From the NCBI GenBank assembly GCA_021399445.1, contig JAJTUQ010000006.1, positions 2,294,001-2,358,000 on the forward strand: 64,000 bases of DNA. The letters run 5' to 3'. Origin of the DNA: Xylogone sp. PMI_703. Taxonomy: Eukaryota; Ascomycota; Leotiomycetes. Under the pieces are notes generated by a model. That model was not told the DNA's origin, ran no database searches, and saw only the letters and a list, made by a program, of their open reading frames with translations. Positions 20,512-32,412 of this stretch are shown one piece after another. Made by a program: the position numbers and the translations under genes. Positions within the stretch are counted from its first letter, which is position 1. Each line of letters opens with the position of its first letter.

Positions 20512-21447
20512 CTACTTGCACTGCGGCAGGTTCTTTATTGCCCAGGCCTTGACGTTGTCAGTCTCAATCCCATTCTGCTTGTTAAATGACTTCTCAACAT
20601 CCCAACTAACCCCCTTCCCTTCTGCAAAGACAACTCTATACTTCCTCAGATGGTTCTCAGGATCAGCTCGCAGTTCCTCTTTCAATTGCTCGACGCTCCA
20701 TAATTCTCTCTTGACATTCCTTCCTGTGAGTTCTTCAACGAGGTCAGCAAGCCGTGAATAAGAAATCGTCTCTCCAGCCGTATAGACAACTTGATTGGCA
20801 ATTCTTGGCTCAAATTTCACAATTTCTGCAACGAGATGGCCTATATCCTCGGGAGTAGTCACGGTGACTTTATTTTCCCAACCCCCTAAAGCCCTAACTG
20901 TGACGTCGTTTTCTTCTGAATCAAACTCCACGACCCCAAAACTGCTCTCAAACAGGAAACTTGTGAACATTCCAGTGCTGACAATGACCCATTCTGTCTG
21001 TTCTGCTCTATTCTGCCCTCTTAGCAGGCTTCTGACATCACATTGCACGTCGAATAGATCCTGAGCGCTTCCACGGCCGATGATGTCGTAATCAACGCCA
21101 AACTGCCAAGGAAAGTATCTCTCAACTTTTGCGTCCAAAACCGCTTCAGCAATTTTCAGCTGTGTGGTCTTCCCAGATGCAAACCCGAGGCAGGAGATCA
21201 CAGTATCATATGGCTTGACTAAGTCAGATAACTCGGATCGGCTAAGTGAGACTATGTCGCCAGGCAGTATAACAATGTTTTGAGATCTGATCTGGGAGAT
21301 CTCAGCTTGTTTTGATGGTGATGGGGAGGAAATAGAAGCAGGACGAAGTAGTACTGTGATTTTCGACGTCGAAGGGAGGAGCTGGGAAAGAGAGGTTAGA
21401 ACAGGGAGACCAAGCTCCCCAGCACCGAGGACAAGTATTGATGACAT
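20512..21447 (-). CDS. NmrA-like / isoflavone reductase-like NAD(P)-binding protein
   Basis: Intronless, 311 residues. The N-terminus ILVLGAGELGLPVL is a Rossmann GxGxxG dinucleotide-binding loop. YDTVISCLGFASGKTTQLKIAEA and VERYFPWQFGVDYD follow as in the isoflavone reductase/NmrA group of atypical short-chain dehydrogenases, and GMFTSFLF matches the usual position of the substrate pocket. NmrA proteins act as redox sensors, whereas isoflavone-reductase-like fungal enzymes reduce aromatic substrates; the sequence does not decide between these. The absence of introns contrasts with most neighbours, and together with its own promoter it is compatible with a more mobile accessory gene, though this is weak evidence. 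A TATA-like element lies upstream. Confidence 0.88.
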   Translation of the reverse strand: MSSILVLGAGELGLPVLTSLSQLLPSTSKITVLLRPASISSPSPSKQAEISQIRSQNIVILPGDIVSLSRSELSDLVKPYDTVISCLGFASGKTTQLKIAEAVLDAKVERYFPWQFGVDYDIIGRGSAQDLFDVQCDVRSLLRGQNRAEQTEWVIVSTGMFTSFLFESSFGVVEFDSEENDVTVRALGGWENKVTVTTPEDIGHLVAEIVKFEPRIANQVVYTAGETISYSRLADLVEELTGRNVKRELWSVEQLKEELRADPENHLRKYRVVFAEGKGVSWDVEKSFNKQNGIETDNVKAWAIKNLPQCK

Positions 21448-23268
21448 TGGTATTGAAGATATTGGATTGAGGCTAATCTGAAACTATGGAGTTCACCCTG
21501 GAATTTACTGGTGAATAGCTAGATGATCAGCTATATATATAATATGTACATACCCTCCATGTAGGAGATTATGGACGGACATAACAAGATCCTGCGGGGT
21601 CATCTCCTAAAAGATGGCTTGGCAGTTCGGTCTTCAGAGATTGCAGTGACGGTATAGGCTTCGCTGACCAATCCTTAACTCCATTAGTTATACGAGTTTG
21701 AAGAAGATGGTGACCCATGAGATCGTTGTCACTGGTTTACACCATCTACATGTTGCTGACTAATTGAAAATTCCTGAGACGCGGCTCGAGTTCGAAGCTT
21801 CTTACCTTGCATGAGATCCCTGCAGATTTATTGCGCGGACGTTGAAATTTGTTGTCTTCCATATTCTCCTTTCTAAACTCAATTTGCTCATCGGCTAGCA
21901 GTTTATTACCAACTTGAGATGATTTTTAGAGTGTGAAGCGATAGACCTATGAAGAGTCTCGCTAGGATCTAGAGAATCCAGCAACAAGAGCTCAAAGTGC
22001 TCATCTTCTTTCTTGACCGAGAATGTCATTGGATGGTATCTAGATGTATTCTCCGATTTGGCGACTTAGTGTTCTAAATACCAATTTATACACTAGCGTC
22101 CTGCATCTCCCTCAGTAGTACTGCAGATTCAGATGGTGCAGTTTTTGTTTTGATCTTCAAACGAGCGTCATGTGAGGTAGAGCTGCATACAACCTGGGCT
22201 ACAGCTATCTCACATTCACCAATGACAATGCTCTTACCGTCAACATGATAACAATCAAGGTGGCGATCAAGAGAAATCAACTCTGAACCATCCACTCTGC
22301 AAGTATCAAATCTCAGTATCTGTCACAAGACTATCACATGACACCATAGCTCGCAGAGACAGCATACAAAGAGACTCTTTTGAAGATACGATAGAGCAAG
22401 TCCATCGAAGATGATCGTGCGAATTATACTTGGCTCAGGAATGCATGGGATTGGGGAGACTATTCGGAGTCACAGCATACGCGGATCTTTCAGTCACGCC
22501 CTACAAAGTATGACATGCCTAGCCTGCTGGCTTACCACAGAATAGCACTCCAGGAACAGCTTTGGGCTCGGAGAGTGACACGATATGATCGTTCGATTTG
22601 GTCCCACTCTTGCATACGAAGGTGGAGGATGATGGTTTCGAACGCTGATGATGAGAGAGCAGTATAGAATACAGAGACTTATGTACGAAATACGCAGTAT
22701 CATGGGATGGAAGGGACGGAAGCTCAAGGGACAGATACTGTACTATGTGGCTGGGAAAGGATTAATTTTCGGAATGGTCGCTGGAAACGCCGGCGCAGGC
22801 GATTTTGTAATCCCCAGTTGCTCCTATCATACCCGACGGCCCGGCCCTGTATCTCCTCTCCTCCTCTCACACAACCCTACCGCGGTGCGCGCACTTTCGG
22901 AGGACTTGGCTTCAAAATCCGTGGAGGACGGAGACGGGTTCGACTTTTCTTCTTCATAGCAACATAGATACCACCAGAGACTGGGGAATTCTTCAAGCTA
23001 TTCTCACCACAATTCTCACGGCTGATCGTTGTAAGCCGCAATCTCTCGAGGGGCTATCCGAGATTGTTCAGCTCAAATCCTAACTCAAGAGGGACAGGTA
23101 CGCCACAGTTCATGCCCGAGGCCGCAAGGCTCTAGCAGTGCAACCATACAGTTGCCGTCCACTTGCGGATAAGAATACTGCGCCCAATTTCAGTTGTCAT
23201 CACTCATATATATCCGTATATATCAATCACTGATTTCCCATTGCGTGTCTCGGCATGGCGCATCGATC
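21448..23268. other. 1.8-kb divergent intergenic region (NmrA-like / MED12)
   Basis: Holds the promoters of the reductase (minus) and MED12 (plus). Short open frames at 22086-22295 (minus) and 22648-22967 (plus) show no family features. The 200 bp before 22980 and before 23269 are GC-richer and C/T-rich, as near promoters. I see no RNA gene or repeat. Confidence 0.45.
21531..21543 (-). promoter_or_regulatory. TATA-like element of the NmrA-like gene
   Basis: ATATATATAG on the minus strand, about 85-95 nt upstream of the ATG at 21447. It is the best TATA match near a start in this window and suggests a regulated gene. Confidence 0.4.
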
Positions 23269-26200
23269 ATGACCTCCCAGCAGCGACAGCCTCCGCGGCG
23301 CCCGCTGACTGTCACGAACTCCACTCAGCCGTCCTCGTCGCATCGGTCGTTATCACAGCAGTACCACCTGTCTTCGCCCGCGGCCAGACGAAGCAATGAC
23401 AACTTTGTCGACTTGACGCTCGAGGACACCGAGGCTGTTCATGGACAGTACGGGGCCGTGCCGAAACATGGAAGCTCACGCCTGAGGTCGGAGTTCTTTC
23501 AGGACTCGAGGGGCCCTGGGTTGGTGGAATCACCTAAGCCCACTTCCGAAAAGGATGCCAGTCTGGAGGCGGATGCTGGGTCAGATGTTAGAGTTCTAAC
23601 GGATGCTGCGAATACACCGGATTCAAAGGGGGGTTCAAAGGGGATGTTGGATGTGAAAGCCTCTTCAGATGCGTCTCGAACCACGCGGATACTTCCAATC
23701 CATCGAGGACGTCCATTGCTTTGGTTTGATGCTCCAAAGCCCGGTGGTATTAGCCCGGCTGCAACAGAGGAACCGTCGAAGGAAGCACCTCCCCGTCCAT
23801 TACCACTTCCTGCGAGGCCTGGGCGCCATCTACCGCCTCCGAACGATGACAAGGCACGGCATGCATCGTCAAGTGTTGCGAAGAAAGACGGTCGTCCGAA
23901 ACCCTATTCTCTAACTGCGCCTTCAATCGCGCCCGTATATGCTAACTCAAGTATGTTGTCTCTTATATCAGACCGGTTACACGTACTAACTTGTCAAGGC
24001 GTCGCGGATTTCTTCCCCTGGACGGGAAACCATCCAGAAGACCAATTCTCCGATGCTATTATCCGGCACGGCTTTCTTGAAAAGAATACATTGGCCCAAA
24101 ACGAAACAGGAACCGCGAAGGGGTCCATCTTTCCAGCCCTTAAACAGAAGAGTAGTCTTCAGACGATCTCATCTCTTCTCACCAACATCCTTACTCAGCG
24201 TCGGACTCATGGAAAGATCACGTCCCCATCCACATTCAAACCACCACCCCGCGTTACAGTCACAGATGCGAAGAGGGAATTGTGGTTAAAGAATTTGGCA
24301 AATCCAGACATTGCCTTGAGACGATTAAACCGTTCTATACCCCATGGCATCCGAGGGAAAGTTTTGTTAGAACAATCATTGAGCAAGAACATACCTATAG
24401 CAAGAGCTGTCTGGCTGGCCAAATGTGTCGGTGCAAACGAACTCAGGGCGTTCCGTCGCAAGGGTGTAACAGGGAGGCTCGCAATTGGAGGGGAGGCTAA
24501 ATGGATCCGTGATTTCACTATCTGCGTAGAGCAGTTTCTTGAATCCGCAGTGGGATCATGTGGCGAGGCAGATTTCAAGCAGAAAATAAATTACGCGTAA
24601 GTTGCCTCTCACACCATTACTCATGTGTACCAGAACTAATCTGTATCTAGGATCCGTTTGGCCACGCATTTCTATGCGGAACATCTTTTGGATTTGGATC
24701 ATTATCTAGACTGGGTTGTATCTACTGTAGAAAACTCATCCCAGGCGAAGTTACCACTATGGATTTTGGTTGCACAAATATATTGGAAAGAGATCTTTCA
24801 ACTTCGAAAGTATGGGCGGCGAATGGCCGCAGCATTATTAAAACACTTCTGCGAGGTATGGCAATTTTTGAATATCTCGCTAGTCGATAGATGCTAACTT
24901 GATGCTATAGACCTTAAACCAGATTGACAGCGATCTATTATCCCCCTTAACCGATCGATTGAAATTGATGCTTCAGGACCTAATTATCTTGCATCCGGAC
25001 AGCTTTGTGTCATCAAAGATCTGGGTGAAGTATAGTCCTCTCATACTATCAAATTTCTCCTCCGAAAGTCCGCAGTTGGCTTCAATGGTAGCATCTATAG
25101 ACGCTCGAAACCGCCGTTTCCCCTCTTTGATTACGAAAAAAGAGGCTACTACGAGGCAGCAGCTTATTCAGCTTCTCGATCAAGCACTTTCACAGCCTAT
25201 TGGATCTGAATTTGTCAAGCAGCTATGGGATATGGATGAATCAAAGGACATACTCGTACATACTATTATCCAATGGTCTACTTCTTGCCATCGATCAGGG
25301 TCCACCAAAGTTTTCCTCAGCACTCGGATTCTTCGAGCATGGAGCAGGTTTGGGGTCGGCGTAACGGAAGCAGTACTCAATTTCCTTGATGCAAAAGTGT
25401 GCCAGAAAGGTCGTTGCAAACTTGCGGTCTATCATCTCGTTAGCGAGCTTACTCGATCCGGCCATTTCTCAGCGCCTAAGTATATGCAATGGCTTATAGC
25501 TAGAGGAGGCATGTACACTGCAGCTGATGTTTCTAAGGATGGTCCTTGTGCTACTAGGTTGTTGGCGGAACTACCAGTACACGAACTAACTGATGGAATG
25601 GCACGATTGAGGCAGACACTACTTAGCAGAGCTGGCTTCTCTGTGGAAGATGAAGAACAATGCACGAGTGCTTTGATGTCTTCTATTAGCCGATCATTAC
25701 CTGGAATGCAGGCAGATGTGACGGGAGGCCTTGAGGTTAACGGATCTCCCATGTCTATGGACGGCGACGATCATCTAGCGGACGCCAGTCGAACGATAAA
25801 GTCTGAAATTGGACTATGGCTGCGGCAGAAAGTAAGACTCCAGATGATACAACCTACGATCCCACCGCTGGACGATTGGGATGCTTCAATTATGAAGGGT
25901 GGAACTTCTGCGATCACTGCCTCCGATTTCTACACTGTTCGAACTTATTTTGAGGAGATGGACGATTATTCGATGCTTGCTGATACGCTAAAAATAGTTT
26001 CTAGCTCGAATGATGTGGATGTGTTAGCATCGTGTGTGGATACCCTGAACTTACATGCGGAGACCTTTGCAGCAATTGGAGCGTTAAAGGGACTATTTGA
26101 CATTTTTCTTGCTCGTTTGCGTTCTGTCGCAGAAGCTCAAGATATGATTCCTAGGGTATTATTAGTTGCTCTGATGGATCTTGCAACCAGAATTCCGGAC

Positions 26201-28072
26201 CATCAGGCACTTGCACATCAACTTGCTCAGGACCTCCTTCGCAGTGATAGAAAGACCGCTGCTGATGCTTGTTCTCCAGTTTCTGATCATATGCAGATTG
26301 CTGAAGCTGACTTCACCACCGAGTTCGATAAGATCTTGGCCAGTGGCAACAGCATGGACAAAGCCACTCTTGAAAGGCTTTTCCAGCGTGTGATTCTTCG
26401 TGTAGAAGATTCATGGGGGAAATCATCCAAACAGGTCATGGCATGCGGTCAGCTCCTAACGAGACTGAGAACTTTCGATACAGAAAACTTTGACATTCTC
26501 ATGGCTGCTTGGGTTTATCGTTTCAAGCAGCTAAAAAGTCGCCCATCTATGGTGGAAGTCTTTGGTCCTTTGATTAGCTTCGGCTGTCTTTCTGTGAAGA
26601 TGGCTATCGCAGAAGGGGGTGCCAAGCCTAAATCGGATGATTTGCGACACAACGAGACGGACATCAGAATTGTAAGAGAGGCATTGGAGCTTCTCATCTC
26701 CCCATTGATCTTAGCAGAAGATATGAGAGCAGATTCATACCGCTTTCGCATCAAACAGAAGCAGTTTCAAAAGGACTATCCTTTAGAGACCCTCTCTGTT
26801 ATCCGTGGAGCTCTATATCAACTAAGGTCGCCAACTAAGTCACAAGTACCAGACGATATAGCTGCTATCACCCGCTTAATAAGTAGTGTCGAGATCCACG
26901 AGTTGCTTCGAAGCCTTGTTCTTGCTGATATTGACTCTACATGCAAGGCACTAACTTCCGCCATGCCGAAGGGTGAGGATACAGAAGGCTCGAAAATCAT
27001 CGAGAGAATCATTGACAGACTCTTGATCCCTGAGAACGACAGAGATGTAACCGAGACTATATCTATTAGGCATGTTCTGGAATCGGCAAACGACCTCACT
27101 CTCTCCTTTTGTCGGCTAAAACTTGCCTCTATGTTTGGCGCAGGAGATGATAACTCCGCTTCTGATATAACCCGTAATGAAAGGTTAGATGTTCTCGACG
27201 AATCGATTGCATCTGCTGTTGCGTCCGGAGATACAACTTGGGTTGTTATTGTACCTCTTCTAGGAGTTCCTATTGCACGTCATTTGCGACAGCGAGCAGA
27301 AGCTCAATTTTTCTCTCTGTTCCAGTCGCTAAGGTCAACCACCGGAGATGACGGTGGAAGCTTAAATAATCGTGTTGTGCTAGGAGAGAATATGCTCCGT
27401 ATCATTGATGCTGCAGCATACAGTATTCCTACTGCAGGGTCTGCAAATGCATCAACGGCAGGACCAGATCTTCCCGCAGATATGGTCAAGGTTCTTAACA
27501 AGATATGGCTGCTATCAAGCTCTGGAACGCCTGAAATGAAAACAGTTGCTCTCACCAGATGGCTTCCTTTGATCCTATCATTTATTTCTATTCACACGAA
27601 TAGTCTTAGCCAGTCAAAACGAGGTCTTGAGCAACGGGCCAAAGCTATCTACTCTCTCTCAACAGTATATCTTGAGCTGCAGGCATTAGACACACATACT
27701 GAAGAAACAGTCGCTATTATGGAGCGCACATACGATCTCGCGATGCATTTAGTTGATGAATTACCTGATGATATCCGACAGGTCTGCATCAGAGGAATGC
27801 GAGACACTATTAACAAACCTCAAATATCTTACCTCCTTAGTTACGCTACGAATCCCACAGATTGGTTAGTGTGGCGTCGCAAGGTGAAGCAAGGAATGAC
27901 TAGCGATCCAGCAAGCAGTAATAAAGCTTCAACAGCTCCTCCGGTGACTACCAAAGAAAAGGTAGTACCGTTCCCGCTGCGAAGATGGGAAATGCTGAGC
28001 GATCCAACACCAAATATGTCCGAGAATGATACCAGTCTTACGTTAACACTTTTTGGGGCGGGTCGGAAATGA
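23269..28072 (+). CDS. med12: Mediator complex subunit 12 (Srb8/MED12)
   Basis: Large subunit of the CDK8 kinase module (MED12, MED13, CDK8, cyclin C) that represses or tunes Mediator in the nucleus. Exons: 23269-23950, 23999-24596, 24651-24855, 24911-28072; introns 48, 54 and 55 nt; 1548 residues. The Ser/Pro/Arg-rich N-terminus is followed by the conserved block ADFFPWTGNHPEDQFSDAII, which anchors CDK8/cyclin C activation, then the LCEWAV-type helical region (DLDHYLDWVVSTVENS, LPLWILVAQIYWKEIF) and a long alpha-helical C-terminus ending FGAGRK. Start ATG is at MTSQQRQPPRR, as in other Pezizomycotina. The first intron is a multiple of 3 without a stop, so an unspliced reading stays open through it; the GTATGT donor and TACTAAC branch show that it is an intron. 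Confidence 0.95.
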
Positions 28073-28565
28073 ATCTATACCTATAGTTTTCTTTGTGTAG
28101 ACTTGCATTATTTGTTTCATTTTGGCTACATATTAAGATAAGGACTGTACGAATTGGCGTTCAAAGGGTTATGAGTGTACTTCGAATTTTATGGGAGGCA
28201 TTATGTAGTATCATGAACATCAGGACATGCATGTATGGATGAGAACATGAGAACAGCAGGCGCTTTACGTACGGTAGAATTATATTAGATATAAGCATTG
28301 TTGTACGCAAAATATGTTATTATTGAAGCCCGAAACTCCCTTTTGTTTCAAACGTGCCGGCTAGATTGCGCTCTCCTGGTGAATGATAATGATGAGCAAT
28401 ATATATCAGGTAAAAGCCTCCCTCGAAAACTGGATACCTTGAAGTATCTCCATAAATGAAAACTCAGAACAAACTCCTACTAAATCCCAGGACTGACTCC
28501 TCCACCTCTTCATTTTTAGCTTTGGTATATATATAGTGATATTATAGATGGTGATACATGCTTTT
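28073..28565. other. Convergent intergenic region MED12 / pantothenate kinase
   Basis: 493 bp of AT-rich 3' flank for two convergent genes. Nothing recognised. Confidence 0.4.
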
Positions 28566-30027
28566 TTAGCTCTCTGTGGGACGGAACGCATTGAGTTCCT
28601 CGAAACTCCCTCTTCGGCCCCAATTCCTTGGCTTTCTCTTCAAAAATGCTCCGACGGCGCCAAGGTATCCCTCGTGTCTTAAGAAGTAGGCCCTCTTCTG
28701 ACCATTGCTCCAAAACTTGATAGCATAACTAAGTGTGTTCATCGTCTGGCGATGACCGCGGATGAAAGAACCTCCAAAATATATTGTTGACAAAGAATGC
28801 TTCTCGGATTGCAGATAGGCAATTTGGCCGATGTTGTTGGAAATTGCGTATAGAAGTGATCTAGAAATGTCGCCTGATGAGTATGGTGGCTCTCCATTTG
28901 TATGCTCCGCATCGCCATTTGTGAGACCGGCACTCTCTTCGGCAGCCTTGTTCAGCTTGAATACTTTTCCAAAGGAACTAGCAATTGTGCTACTCTTCAA
29001 GCCAATCTTCCCGTAATCTGTACCATATATATCTCCCACAAGCATATCTACTTTTGTATTGTCTCCACTCTCCGCCATACCTAACATTTCGTCAAAAGTC
29101 CGCGCGCCAGTGAGGAGGGAGAGCAAGCCCCATAACGTTCCTCCACCAAGAGATGTACCTCCTACACGAACAAATTCTCGTGGGCCAGATACTTTTATCA
29201 TGCTCACCCCAGAGCCGATATTAACTAATAGATATGGGTAGATGTCGGAACGAGGCTCTGCGAAGTGCATTGGGTCCGTCTCGCTATATGTGAACACTTC
29301 CCGGGGTATCTCGGTGATAAAAAAATCAAGTCCTGTAGAGTCTGTTAACAATGGCAGTTCGTATCTCATCATATCAATCTTTTGTTATATACCAATTATT
29401 AAACACTCCATTTCATCTTCTCTTAAGACATCTACGTCCAGCGCATCCTTAATTTTGTCGTAGTATTTGTAAGCCCCACCTCCGGTTGCCATTACACACA
29501 GTTCTCCGGGTTTTGAACCGTTGAGAGCTTGTTGCTTCATTTTCAATTCTTTCATGAATGCAATACAATCGTCTATGTGATCGGTTTCGAAGCTTAGAAA
29601 GTTCAGGCGACCTCCTGGTTCTCGAGATTCCGGCTCTCGAGAGAAGTATACTAATTTTGCTAACGACCCTCCGATCTGGAATTGTGTCAGAATGACAGGC
29701 CATCTAGTGCTATCGTATTAAATTTGAAATTGGACATACATCTGCAGCAATATGGCTCACGACTGCCGTGTGGTTCGGCAACCGAATATCTTTGGTGTCA
29801 TAGCCTCGGATAGAGCTACCTGGGCTGTCTGGCGTGGTGCTCCCCTGATCAACAATGAAAGCGCCCTTAACATTGATTTTGACAGAGCCTGGGTGCGTGA
29901 TTGTATCGTCTATCTCCGCCGTATTTGTTCTTGTGCGACGACCATTTACTGCGGGCGGCGACGCATCTCGGGCTTCAGTCGCACTGGCGGACTGCAGTTC
30001 CTCGGTCTGAGTCTGGCCCCCCAACAT
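28566..30027 (-). CDS. Pantothenate kinase (eukaryotic type II)
   Basis: Phosphorylates pantothenate, the first and rate-controlling step of coenzyme A synthesis (yeast Cab1). Exons: 30027-29740, 29675-29393, 29332-28566; introns 64 and 60 nt; 445 residues. The phosphate loop region reads VKGAFIVDQGST, and after the first splice ADIGGSLAKLVYFS gives the glycine-rich ATP-binding start of the fold. MATGGGAYKYYD, NIGSGVSMIKV and VGGTSLGGGTLWGLLSLLTG are characteristic of eukaryotic PanK. FGGSFIRGH near the C-terminus is the second ATP-site motif. Residues 1-60 are a variable, Thr/Ser-rich extension; a start further upstream cannot be excluded. Convergent with MED12. Confidence 0.93.
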
Positions 30028-31020
30028 AATTGGTGGATGATCTGGAGCTGGCTATAAAAGCCTGCACCAGCAGTGAGCTAAAGTGTCGAGCAGAGCCAGA
30101 ACAGTAGCTGAAGAATCCGTTGGGTTGTAGAGAAGACGAAGGAGTAACTAGCATCAAATATCTGGTGGGACTGGCTAAAAGTTAAGGGACCGAGATGGTG
30201 GAGTAAAGTCACCGAGAGACGAGCAAGGCGCAGTCAGTTTGTTCTTATCGATAAAGACAAAAGTGGCAGCCTTCGTGGCCTTGCGAGGTTTATCAAAGCC
30301 GAGTTTCCTTCCACCCGAGGTCCTATCTAAACTCAGGAACGGCCTCCGACCTGACTCGGCCCCTGACTCGTCCTCTTTTTCTGATTACTAGAACCTCCGA
30401 TTGTTTGCATTATTAATTATAATTAGAGATAATACGAGGCTGAATCCTGAATCCATCAACCCAGAAAGGGAGCAGGTATACATTCATCCATACTCTATTT
30501 TTGTACGTAAGGTACAGCACTTACGTACTGCCGTAAGAGGCTAGTTAACTCACTGGCACTGGAGCTCCGGAGACCGATTCTGTGTCATTTCCGGGCTAAC
30601 GTGTTACAGTATTATAATAGACCACCAAAATCACCGTGTACGGCCTAGTAAGGTAAGAACTATGAGACGAATATGCTATCCTCGCATACATTTAACACTT
30701 GAGTATTCAATCTGTTGATGTCCTCCCTGGCGGCAGTAGCCAATCAATGTACTACTGCGGCAAGGCTGCTATTTGTTGGACCCCTCCCTAAGCACGTCAT
30801 AAGGCTGGCGAGGCTACACGTCATCTGGAAGCTCCGTCACAAGAATGCGCTGCATTCTTGCCATGCAATACATTATATTCTATTCATGAATGCTATGCGG
30901 AGGAAAACGGCGGGGTCTCTAGTCTATAGACGGAATTTGTGGTCGTGTCTCACTGGATTAAGATCCAATAGACGCAACATTATGTAGCCTTTCATTATCA
31001 CTATCATACCCCGGATATAT
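30028..31020. other. Intergenic region with a 9-bp perfect hairpin
   Basis: 993 bp upstream of pantothenate kinase and downstream of the GCIP-like gene. AT-rich around 30400-30440, with a perfect inverted repeat at 30503-30528 listed separately. A 90-codon frame at 30715-30987 has no recognisable product. Confidence 0.45.
30503..30528. repeat. Perfect inverted repeat, 9-bp arms
   Basis: GTACGTAAG at 30503-30511 and its exact reverse complement CTTACGTAC at 30520-30528, separated by 8 nt. It lies ~480 bp upstream of the pantothenate kinase start. It could be a hairpin or a dyad protein-binding site; no function is known. Confidence 0.6.
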
Positions 31021-32215
31021 CTACTTGTTAGCTTTTATAGCATCCTGAAAATTGGATGCCTTATTTAAGTTAGCATATATCATAAGTTTGTCTGATTATG
31101 AAATTGTCACATACCCACTTCGAAAATTCGTCCTTCTTGCCTTCCCAGTTATCCGAGAGGAGTTCAGAAAGCAGGAATCCTGAGAGGAAGCATTCATCCA
31201 TGCATGCATCGATTGCGCTAGCATCAAGTTCGTAGAAGGCATTTGCAAGCTCATCTGTATTATCGGGGATCTTCTTCATAATGCCAAGAACTCTATCTAA
31301 GTATTCCGCATCTAGAGATTTCTTCGTTGTCTTTGAATCTTCAGCAGGTTCTTTCAACGGTAACAGCGGAAGGGTCTTGAATCGGCGCTTAACAACTGCT
31401 TGATATAGAAGCGTCATTAGTTTGAGTCTGCGCAAGGAAGTTTCCAGTCGAGGTCGAATTTTATTGGGGTCCTCGGCTGGGATATGAGCTTGCGAGCCCA
31501 GAAGCGCATCAACGGCAGCTTGCGCAGAATCATGGTCTGCTTCTTGCTCATCATCGCTATAATTGGCGTCTGCATCTGACTCGTCAGCCTCCTCTCCCCA
31601 TTCCTGCAGCTCCTCCATTGCATCTTTGATTAGATCTCGGTATTGTTCAGCTCTCTTGACGAAAAGCCCACCAACTCCAATAGACTTGAGCTCCATCACA
31701 GCGTCACAAGCCTCCCATACGGCACCCGTTGTGGCTAGACTTCCTTTCCCAGACAATCCTCCACCATTCTTTTGGCTACCCTTAAGGATTTTACCATCCA
31801 CCGGGATTTGTTTCACAAGCGAGTCAATCTCAGAAAACACTTTTTTTCCTCTCCATTTCAATTCCTCACTCATGGCCTTCGTGTATTTTTCTGGGGCGCA
31901 TAGCTCGATTGCAGAAGCCAATCCAGGTAGAGGCGAGGCTAAAAGTTCTCGGAGAACCTTGGTAATTGCGGTAGGGGTAAAAGGCTCATTTATTATCAAC
32001 AAAGAGAGCTTTGTAGAATGTGCGCGTATGAGGCTTGCGGCATCGTGAGCGAGATTGAGGGCACTCAAAGTACCTTGCGACGCGGATTGCGGGGCATTCC
32101 CACGATTATTCTCGGATATGCCGCTTTGGAGCTGAGCTATAAGAGCAGTTGCAGTTGACAATGTAAATTTAAGAGCTTCAAGGTCCCTACTATCGCTATT
32201 TGCGGTAGAAGACAT
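31021..32215 (-). CDS. GCIP / cyclin-D1-binding-protein-1-like protein
   Basis: Member of the Grap2/cyclin-D-interacting family, small helical regulators of cell-cycle and transcription factors in animals; the fungal role is unknown. Exon 1 32215-31115, intron 31045-31114 (70 nt, branch TGCTAAC, acceptor TTTTCAG), exon 2 31044-31021 encoding only DAIKANK before TAG; 374 residues. Helical N-terminus (LEALKFTLSTATALIAQLQS), family block ALNLAHDAASLIRAHSTKLSLL, GAVWEACDAVMELKSIGVGGL, an acidic linker (ADESDADANYSDDEQEADHD), and a helical C-terminus with DELANAFYELDASAIDA. Without the last splice the frame would stop at 31070 after 14 unrelated residues (CDNFIIRQTYDIC). Divergent from arp6 with 197 bp between the starts. 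Confidence 0.85.
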
Positions 32216-32412
32216 GGCTGCAACAGTAGCTCATGAGTTTTGTTGGGCATATTGAAGGTTTTCCATTATGCAAGGGCCCGAGTTTTTAATGCGGGGCAGA
32301 TGGATTTGTGCGCGCCTCACGCGTCGGTTCGCGACGTCAAGGTACTGTACGGCAAGTCACTTCAACCCACCATAACGCGAGAGCGGATTGTTTATCCTCC
32401 TTGACCAGCTTC
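32216..32412. promoter_or_regulatory. Compact bidirectional promoter GCIP-like / arp6
   Basis: Only 197 bp separate the two start codons. It contains a perfect ACGCGT (32319-32324), the MCB site of MBF-type G1/S regulators in yeasts, inside a CpG-rich stretch. Shared regulation is inference. Confidence 0.5.
32319..32324. promoter_or_regulatory. MCB-like site ACGCGT
   Basis: Perfect MluI cell-cycle box, about 90 bp from the arp6 ATG and about 105 bp from the GCIP-like ATG. A 6-mer can occur by chance, so the placement in a short shared promoter is what makes it notable. Confidence 0.4.

Noticed and set aside
22648..22967. Plus-strand frames of 86-103 codons before MED12
   Set aside because: No family signature; two frames overlap, and the region is likely promoter or 5' UTR.
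31563..32048. 161-codon plus-strand open frame
   Set aside because: Antisense to the GCIP-like gene, whose reading has family blocks; the plus-strand product is a Ser-rich shadow.
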